Shown here: positions 56,565 through 64,000 of the stretch, in pieces
How the letters are laid out: each line of letters starts with the position of its first letter
How positions within the stretch are numbered: the stretch's first letter is position 1
Notes under the pieces: generated by a model
Database searches by the model: none
What the model saw: only the letters and a program-made list of their open reading frames with translations
Told to the model about the DNA's origin: nothing
Source: Sesamum alatum
Taxonomy: Eukaryota > Streptophyta > Magnoliopsida > Lamiales > Pedaliaceae
Direction of reading: 5' to 3'
DNA: 64,000 nucleotides
NCBI GenBank assembly: GCA_034509735.1
Contig: JACGWO010000005.1
Coordinates: 9,937,692-10,001,691 of the forward strand
Program-made: the position numbers and the translations under genes

Positions 56565-58536
56565 TGAAAGACAAATGTGTGGATCGTCCCGGGAGGAGCG
56601 CGAATGCGGAACCGTGGTATAATTAAAAACATGAAAAATAAAACATGCTTTATTGAAACGTAAATACATGTTCAAGGGGTGTTCCCTTGAACCTCCGGGT
56701 ATTCGGTGTATCTCATGATCAAATTAAACATGCAATTATCATGGTGGCCATATGAGGGAAACGAAAAACCAAAATTAAGACCTACCCCGTTGTAGTTTTG
56801 TCTTCGTACCGCTAAACGTGTTGTTCGACGTTTTTCCACCAGGATCCCAATGATAGGAACCCTCTAAATCATCCACGCAATCCTACCGGTTCTTGATCCT
56901 CGTGCTAGCAAAAAATCAAGAATATATTTATAGGGAGGACTAATCGACTAAGCGTTATTAATTAAGTGATCAATCCATCTAGTGTCAACTTGTACTAAAC
57001 AAGGAACTAGGCTTTTCTTGGAGGAAGAGGGGAGAGGGGACGAGAGAGAGAGAGTGAGGCCGGTGGGGTGTGTGTGTGTGTGTGTGTGCACTCAAAAGAT
57101 GATAAATGATCCATGTGTGTGCTTCTACGAGTATTTATAGAAGAAGAATAATCCTATTCATTTTCAAACTCTAATTAAGAAGCACACTTTGACTAGAATT
57201 TTGACCTAGTCAAATCCTAGTCAAACTAGAATTTAGACTTTGTCAAACTAATCTTTTTCCTTGATCTCTCTACTTCAATCTCGTTTGTCCATCACCTTGA
57301 TGGATTATTTATGTAATATTTAAATCTTATTTAAATAATCCATAGGGCTTTAAATTTATTCATTTTGAGCCCATTTCCACATTTCCAATAAATCTCATTT
57401 ATTTGTTAATTCCTTTTAATCTAATTAAAGGGATCAACAATCTAAGAAAAGGGAACCAATTTAATCTAATTAAATTGTTCAACCTCCCCGGATTAATTCT
57501 AAATTAATTCCTTTTGTTACCGGCGGATTGTGTGTGACTCTTTAGGTTCACCCTCAACTAGACTTAGCCGAATCTCCAATCACCTCATGAAGGAAATTCG
57601 TCTGTCACCATGGGTGGCCGTCTAGCAATGGTCCATGGCACTAGAGACTAGGTGAATGTTATGGCGTTAACATTTAGGCTCTTCAATACGTTTATCCTTC
57701 GATCTACTATCTCACAGCTATAGTCTAGGGTATGGACCTTGTTGGTACCCATTCTTGACTTAAGCCTTGGCTCATCCACACTAAACGTCACAGGGATCCT
57801 ATCCCATTGTTCAGTCACTGTGGCCACAGATTTATGGAGGACGAGTCTCAATGTAAATGTGAGACATTACTGTCAACCCTTTTGACAGGAGATGGATCCT
57901 CTCTCAGGACCTACTGTCCAGACTACACACCTTAACTGCACTAGATAGCGCTTATGAAAACCGAGTCTCTTGACTTGGTAGCCTTTTGCCAAACCTAAAA
58001 TACCGGCATGGTGTGCATGTGATCTCAGCAGTCCCTCAAGTCTGAGGATTAACCTGTACTGCTAAAACCAAGAATACAAGTCATACCGACCGACCCTACT
58101 CAAGGTCTTCCATATGACAATTCCCACGCGTCACCTCAGTCAGCTGGCACCTAGCTGGCTGACCCACTAACATTGCATGGACGACCATTGTCTCTTATCG
58201 ATGAAAAGCAACTGCAATCGATTAGTGCAAGTTGGACTCTCGATACCCTATCTCGAGATCCCTTGACTTGGAGTGTTTCAGACCGATCCACATAAACTAA
58301 TTTCATAACCTGCCATCCTATGCACAGTTCCAGTTTCTTGGATTGACTTTTCGGTCTGTAGGCTTTGCATGTTCATTGAGCAATTAATAATATGAAGCAG
58401 TAAGTGAACACAAATAAAGTATTTAAGCCATACGAATATCACTTTCTTATTCATAACAATTATTAAAACACCGAAACTGTCAAACATAGGTTACATAAGC
58501 CCAATCAGATTGGCTTCACGATCACCTATTCTAACA
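56565..58536 (-). repeat. Solo LTR in right flank
   Basis: Minus-strand LTR of 1,972 bp with plus-strand ends tgaaag (56,565) and ctaaca (58,536). Flanking pentamers cgaac (56,560-56,564) and caaac (58,537-58,541) are an imperfect target duplication. There is no PBS or polypurine tract on either side. A (GT)n tract at 57,067-57,088 and the TTGAC cluster (57,185-57,245) are in their usual places. Confidence 0.88.
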
Positions 58537-59482
58537 CAAACTGCTAATAGACACGGTGGGTGGTGGAGTAGATCGATAACTGGAGGCATTGAGCCAAATA
58601 AACCAAGTTACGTGAGCCAAGTTACTAAGGCCCAATACATGAGCCAAGTTACAGTTCAATTCTTTTGCAAAATTTTCAGCTTTTCGAGAAGCTTTCGGCT
58701 CGGTGACGAGATTTCAACTTCAATTCCTTCTTGAATTTCAACCCACTTGTCATGATAATATTTCCAGCTCATAGTTTCTCAGTCCTTTGTAGTTTGTTCC
58801 ATCCTTTGGGCTTTACTTGACGATGAGATCCTCAAACTTGCATTTATGGCTTTGAATTTTCAATAGTTGTGACGTATACTTTGTAGTATGTTTGAGAAGT
58901 CTTAGTGCATGAGTTTCTTGAATTTTACCAGATGCATGAAGAAACTTGGGGTTACCTTTTTTAAAGTTTGCCAACCATGTCCAAGTAAGATTAATAAGGG
59001 AAGCTCATTTAGGGAACGCCTCTTATGTCCTTATGCCTTAAAACAAATTTAACTTGAATCCATCTTGGCCTCATCTCAAATTACCTCCTTGGCAGAGGTA
59101 ACCCACCAAGTCTGTTGATGTTTTTTTTTTTTTTTTTTTTTTTTTGCTTTTCAAATATGCTATTTGTGAGAACTAAACATAAGATCAAACTTTGGACTTC
59201 CTCTTGCATGACAAGCTCGTACAACACTTTGATGACAATATTTCTTCATGAATTTGTAGAGATGCCATCAAAGGAATAAGTATGCATGGCTTTGGACTCC
59301 CATGAATTTCCAAGGCTTATCTCTAACTGCATGAAGCTTTATTTCGACACATGGACTTGGGGAAATTTTTTGGCAGATTGCTTTTGTAATTTATTTGTTC
59401 ACATAATGCTTTCAAAATTTATTTGAGTAATTTTTTTTTAGTAACTCAATTAAATCCTCTCCTTCTTTTGATAGCTTGCAAC
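58537..59482. other. Unassigned DNA with T25 run
   Basis: No coding or repeat family is recognised. A run of 25 T lies at 59,121-59,145. The phrase aaattttcagctt (about 58,670) resembles gaattttcagctt at about 56,495, on the other side of the solo LTR, which may be a diverged short repeat. It could include upstream sequence of the PMD gene that follows. Confidence 0.45.
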
Positions 59483-59748
59483 ATGGTTTATTTTAAAGAC
59501 GAGTCCTTTTCCTCCTGTCAACAAAACTTGGTTATTCTTGATGATGAAAGTCAACCCATGGAGAAAGGAACAATTTTGACGACTCACGCTCCTCTTATCG
59601 GTCGATACGCGAAGCAATGGCGGAGTTTGACTGATAGGGTGCATTTCATCTCTCATATGCATGCTTAATTCGAATGGTTTTTAAAGGTTTCCTTCACATT
59701 TTTTATCGAATTATGCGGTTTTTGAATGAAGGATCGAGATTGACCCGT
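59483..59748 (+). pseudogene. N-terminal part of a plant mobile domain gene
   Basis: Open from MVYFKDESFSSC through DDESQPMEKG, THAPLIGRYAKQWRSL and FISHMHA, then stops where the sense continues in the same frame (FEWFLKV, FIELCGF, MKDRD) with three in-frame stop codons. The HAPL...KQWR style of beginning, followed further on by the PMD core at 61,790-62,670, is typical of plant mobile domain (aminotransferase-like) proteins. It ends near 59,748, where a gypsy LTR begins. The start at 59,483 is a guess; an in-frame ATG exists at 59,423. Confidence 0.6.
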
Positions 59749-60921
59749 TGTGAAGAAAAGGAGTTAAGAAGTCCCAAAAGAAGATAGAAAAGAGATCAAG
59801 TACAAACAGTCATGAGCAAACTTGAACAACCATTAGGGCGTGATCACGCCCTATTCGACATCCGAGTCTGCACAGGAAGAGAAGAAGAGTTTTGAAAAGA
59901 CCTCTTTTCTGATTTTACGAAAGATACACGCATAGAAAGAGGACTCTGAGATGGGACGAAAAGAGGACTCTGAAGTTGGAACGAAAAGAGGACTCTGAAG
60001 TTGCAAGAAAAGAGGACTCTGAAGTTGTGTAGAAAGAGGACTCTCAATTATAAAAGGAAGCCAAGAACGCAGAGAAGAATCATCTTTGGATCATCACTTT
60101 GCTCACCTTCTCTGAATTCATGCTTTCTTTTAGTACATCTTGTTTTGCTATAAACATGTTTAGTAGCTAATTTTCTATTCCGATTTAAGGGAAACGTTAA
60201 ACCCTATTGTTATGTTTTGAGGTCTTGAATTTATCTGATTTCGCCAAGCATTTCTCGTCTTGATTTATTGTGAACAGAATGATTATTATTGATAGATCTG
60301 ACAATTCGATTCGATATTTATTATTCTATTGCTATCCATGAGTTCAGTGATCCGTAATTGTCATGAATAATTGGTATGAATAGAGAGTAAATTTATTATG
60401 TGCTTTGCATGCTTTATTTGTGGGGACGAAAAATCTAGGTTAGATAATTGTTGCTATCTCGGTTATTTGATCTAGATTCAACTGTTTTTATTGATGCAAA
60501 TGCTATTATTGATGTGATATGGAATGATATCGTGCACAGTTTGATATAATAAGTTTGGATTTAGATGCTTGAGTCAAATCCACTACGATAGGAAATTGGG
60601 AATTTATTACGGCTATCCTAATGAATTTCAGAGTTGAATGCTTGGTTATGGAATTAACCCTTAGTGATCTATGATACACATAACAATTGGTGAGACGAAC
60701 CCCCTTGAATTGGATTTCTCATCTATAATCTCATCTCAGTTATTTACGCATACTTTTGTTAATTTAGTTCATTCATATTTAGTACTCTATTCATACCCCC
60801 TTTTTTTGTTACTACTATTAGATCGAGAAATTAATCAATAGTTCCCTAGGGATTCGACCTGGTCCACGACTACTACAGTTTAGAATCAGTATTTATATTT
60901 GACGACTTCGACAACCGATCA
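59749..60921 (+). repeat. Gypsy (Athila-like) 5' LTR
   Basis: The 3' end is set by the PBS at 60,927; the LTR would end ...accgatca at 60,921. The 5' end is less certain; TGTGAAGAAAAGG at 59,749 is the best candidate because PMD coding homology stops there. It contains five tandem units of 23-25 bp (59,935 to about 60,050) directly before a TATA-like box (aattataaaagg, 60,046-60,057). No second LTR is in the window. Confidence 0.65.
59935..60050 (+). repeat. Tandem 23-25 bp repeats in gypsy LTR
   Basis: Units beginning gaaa(a)gaggactctga at 59,935, 59,958, 59,983, 60,007 and 60,032. The fifth leads into the TATA-like box. Promoter-proximal position suggests enhancer-like repeats; function is inferred. 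Confidence 0.85.
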
Positions 60922-60926
60922 AATTT

Positions 60927-60943
60927 TGGCGCCGTTGCCGGGA
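60927..60943 (+). other. Gypsy primer binding site
   Basis: TGGCGCCGTTGCCGGGA, the PBS typical of plant Athila/Tat-type Ty3/gypsy elements (usually attributed to tRNA-Asp), preceded by the usual aaattt spacer. Confidence 0.88.
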
Positions 60944-61745
60944 AGACCCGCACAAGCACTTGAAAGAATTCCATGTGGTGTGTGGTGTGCTCAGGAATGA
61001 AACCCCAAGGAGTGACAGCTGAACAAGTGAGACTGAGAGCTTCTCCGTTCTCACTGAGGGACAAGGCTAAAGATTGGCTGTACTATCTTCCATCAGGATC
61101 CATTCAGACATGGGCAGACATGCAATCACAGTTCTTGCAGAAATTCTTCCCCACGTCCAAGGCCACTCATATTCGGAAGGAGATTTGCGGAATTAGGCAG
61201 TTAAATGGCAAATCCTTGTATAAGTATTGGGAGATATTCAAGGAACTTGTTGTGAGTTACCCCAACAACCAGATTACCGAACCACTCCTCATCCAATACT
61301 TTTATGAAGAGCATTCTGGAAATGATAGAGGAATGGTAGATGCCGCAAGCGGTGGAGCCCTACTTGACAAGACCCCAGACGAGGCACGTCGTTTGATCTC
61401 TACAATGGCGGAAACGTATAGGTAGTTTGGCTACCATACGGGGGAGGCATCCCCAAAGTTAATGAGGTAAGCACCAACGAATTAGCAGGAAAACTCTCTA
61501 AACTAACTGTTTTTGTACATCAAATGGCTACAGGAAAAGGTTCAAGGGGCAATGGTTTGTGGGATATGCTCGGGGCATGGACATCCGACCGAGGCATGCC
61601 CATCATTGCAACAAGGAGCGTTGCCAGAAGTTAATGCCGTAGGGGGATTTCCCGAAAAACCCCAACGAAAATATGATCCTTACTCCAATTTCTACAACCC
61701 GGGGTGGAAAAACCACCCAAACTTTAGTTATAGGAGTCATGAGGA
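60944..61745 (+). pseudogene. Truncated gypsy gag
   Basis: Only about 10 bp after the PBS the sequence already encodes the middle of gag (HKHLKEFHVVC), so leader and gag N-terminus are deleted. A small insertion then shifts the frame. 60,973-61,425 is open and carries the Retrotrans_gag domain (SPFSLRDKAKDWLYYLPSGSI, FLQKFFPTSK, LVDAAAGG-like MVDAASGGALL). A TAG replaces the Gln of TYRQFG. From 61,513 a second open part holds the zinc knuckle CGICSGHGHPTEAC (CX2CX4HX4C) and the YDPYSNFYNPGWKNHPNFSY motif. No protease or pol follows. Confidence 0.88.
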
Positions 61746-61789
61746 GCAATCAAGTGCCAAGGAGCTCAATGGTGTTGATGAGACAGAAC

Positions 61790-63945
61790 GAAGACTTGTG
61801 CCTCGTTCTTGCAAATGTATGCTCCACACTTACCATTTGCTTCGAAAGAATAGTAACGATGGTGAATCCTCCCAAGTTCCTATCGACAAGTGGGTCAAAT
61901 TTTGGTTTAGAAGACCCACGAGGTATTATGAACCCCCTCCGTTTAAAGAAAAGAAGGCAGCTCGTGTCAAGTCGACTCATAACCCTTCCGGAACCTTTGG
62001 GGTGCACGCAAAGTGGTCTACTGCGGATTAGGTGTTATTCTCGAAGCTTGGTGATGAAGGCAGCTTAAAGGAAGGACTTTCTTCGCTGCATACTTAGCGT
62101 GTTGGCTTTGCACCTTCGCTCTCCCCATTCAAGATGTTGGTTCAATACATCCAAGTGTTTTCAAGGTGGCGAGTGCCATGACAACCGATCGAAGGATTGG
62201 CCTTGCCGTTCCCGTCTTGGCTAGCATTTTCAGAGGTTTGAATAAGATCTCTAACTCCCCAAGGCCAACTCGTGTGCATTCTCCATTTCTAATTCATTTT
62301 GTTTATAGTTGGATAGCTTATTAGTTCGAGACTCATTATCAACTTGTGCAAAGTGTTCGCTAGCCCAAGATGACGCTCTTCTCAGGCGAAGGAGGTGCAA
62401 AATACTACGATCTGCAAGAGGCGAAAAAGCGGCCACACAGAGGCGACTTTATCTCTTAGACTTATAACATGATAGTGAAGGACAAGGATTATTCGTTCAT
62501 AGACGACGGGCACGCCACGGAATCTGAAGAAACCTATTTCATAACCGTTTGTTCGAACTATCTTCCTCTGCAGCAAGGCGATCATTTTATTGTCGAGCCC
62601 TATAGCCTTCATCGATTCAGTCGTCAATTTGGTTTTTTCCAAGAAGTGCCGGGGATGCTTTCACAAGACGTTCGCAAGGCCTCTTTAGAAGGTGAAATCC
62701 ATTATTAGCATTTGTGCATTTTGTCCAAGACTATGGAGAAAGTGTGGTACCCTCCCATGCCCCCAAATGTGAAGAAGTTCTCCTTTGAGGCATACAAGAG
62801 GTGGTGGCTCAAAGTTCACGGTGCCTACTTCGAAGAAAACATGGCAAAGTTGCTTGACTTTGGCCCAAGTCAAGCTTCTCCCAAAGGCAAGGAGTGAGGT
62901 GAAGGAGTTGCCCAAGATCAACCTCGTGGGCCAGCTACTTCTCCTCCCGAGCGAAATTCTCAAGCGGTCGAACCCCTTGAAGTGAATAAGAAGAAAGATG
63001 CTCTTCGTCCTTGGAAATAAGTGGGAGTAGCAACCCCGATCGTCATTGGAAGAGGCCGAAGAAGGATTCAAAACCAATAAACATCGACGTTGATGGTGAA
63101 GGATCAAGTCATGAACCATCAACGTTGAACTTTGTCAAGGAGGTTATTATTTTTTTACCTGTTTCTCTCTTTCTTTTTATATATAGCGATAAGATCTTCT
63201 TTTTGTTTCTAACTCAAGTTGATCAATTGTCGTAGCTCGAAAATGAAGTCTTAGCCGTTGAAGATGATGAGAATTCTCAAGACAGTCAAGGATCGACATT
63301 CGGGTCTAACTTGTTGGCTACAACTCGTCCCTTGGAATGGGGCTTAAGAGAAAACAACTCTCTTGTCAGGCCACGGTGTCGGTATTTGAAGGCGACAGGT
63401 TTGTTCTTAATAATCAGAAGGAGTTCCTTCAAAAGCTATGATGAGATCTTCTCGTGAGGATATCCAACACCCCCATTGATTTCACCTCATCAATCAAAGA
63501 CGACGTTTATTTCGTTCTTGAATCTATGAAGAGCTTTTAGAAGTTTGACATCTCAAAAGTGGAAGAATCGATGAACACATTCTTCTCCAAGGCCACTTCT
63601 TATGATGAGGCGAGGATGTCGTCTTCCAAAAGGTTATCCAATGATATTTTTGAGTGACAGTTAAAGGAAGTCAACGATCATCTTCAAGGTGCTTGTGCTA
63701 AAGAAAGTAAAGAGGCTTTCAAGGTCCAATCCTCTACGGATAAGTTGAAGCGTGTTGAGAATGAGCTAACGGATTTGAAGGAGCAAAGGAAGACCTTGTG
63801 TGCTATTCTGAAGGAAGAAAATCAACTTTTTCATAGTGCTCAGGTTAGAGTTCGTGAAATTGTGGAAGAAATTGCAGCGCTTGAGAATACCACCCCACTC
63901 AATGATGAAGTGGTTGTGAGTTTGGAGGCTTCAAGAACAAATTAG
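61790..63945 (+). pseudogene. Plant mobile domain pseudogene, core and coiled-coil C-terminus
   Basis: Reads CMLHTYHLLRK, IDKWVKFWFRRPTRYYEPPP and THNPSG (to 62,031). It then continues in shifting frames through GSIHPSVFKVASAMATDRR-like text, FLIHFVYSWIAYY and MTLFSGEGGAKYYD (about 62,370). 62,469-62,706 holds YSFIDDGHATE, NYLPLQQGDHFIVEPYS and HRFSRQFGFFQEVPG, the plant mobile domain (PF10536-like) signature. FEAYKRWWLKVHG follows at 62,785. 63,660-63,945 is a heptad-like Glu/Lys/Leu-rich coiled coil. Several stops (TGA/TAG) and frameshifts make it a pseudogene. Host function of the family is nuclear; this copy is probably inert. Confidence 0.78.
63143..63235 (+). other. Putative intron of PMD pseudogene
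   Basis: A 93-bp T-rich stretch bounded by gttatt (63,143) and tcgtag (63,235). Removing it joins NFVKE to LENEVLAVEDDENSQ in frame. It has an internal pyrimidine tract and is AT-rich like plant introns. Its presence argues for a normal gene origin and against a processed copy. Confidence 0.5.
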
Positions 63946-64000
63946 GAAGCCCTCAAGGAAGGGTTTAAGGACTTTAGTCCCTTTGCTTGAGATTTGCTTA

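Noticed and set aside
59423..59668. 81-codon ORF as an intact small gene
   Set aside because: The frame continues after its stop with recognisable PMD-type sequence containing further stops, so it is the beginning of a pseudogene.

Overview
The window is repeat-dominated chromosomal DNA from a flowering plant, probably a eudicot; nothing in it fixes the species. The evidence is a dense pile of Ty1/copia LTR retrotransposons with initiator-Met-tRNA primer binding sites (TGGTATCAGAGC), a Ty3/gypsy (Athila-like) fragment with a plant-type PBS (TGGCGCCGTTGCC), and a decayed plant mobile domain (PMD) gene at the right end. I see no intact host gene, tRNA, rRNA or CRISPR.

Layout. 1-175 and 9,821-16,206 hold copia element 2 (minus strand), interrupted by full-length copia element 1 (176-9,820, minus, TSD atttt) and a solo LTR (10,523-12,516). 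16,207-21,074 holds the pol-gag-leader part of copia element 3 (minus), with a solo LTR at 17,474-19,226. From 21,075 to about 55.8 kb lies a composite, element 4, inserted in the leader of element 3. It consists of a 3' LTR, internal region 4A (with solo LTRs at 27,636-29,632 and 30,005-31,980), a truncated middle LTR (33,173-34,516), internal region 4B, and a 5' LTR now inverted at 51,261-53,230. 4B carries a solo LTR (35,922-48,310), which in turn carries the youngest element, element 5 (36,044-46,425, plus strand, TSD ccctt). Nesting is therefore four levels deep. 50,165-55,826 is a local rearrangement that moved and inverted the 5' end of element 4 and the 5' end of its host, element 3. 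55,827-59,482 is mostly unassigned DNA with one more solo LTR (56,565-58,536). 59,483-63,945 is a PMD pseudogene split by a truncated gypsy element.

How the parts work. All copia copies share one plan: LTRs of about 2 kb with a TATA box, a CA/CT microsatellite downstream and (outside element 1) a cluster of TTGAC W-box cores; PBS; an unusually long leader of about 1.8-2.4 kb holding a GC-rich block; one gag-protease-integrase-RT-RNase H frame; a polypurine tract (AGTGGGAGAT); and the 3' LTR. Element 5 is nearly intact: its LTRs differ by about 11 substitutions and 3 one-base indels by my count, and its polyprotein is broken by one amber codon and one 2-nt deletion. Every other copy is more decayed.

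The observation I rate highest is that the leader GC block is an array of degenerate units of roughly 110 bp, each centred on a GC-rich stem-loop. Next come the reconstruction of element 4 as one tandem (three-LTR) insertion and the templated filler DNA at deletion junctions.
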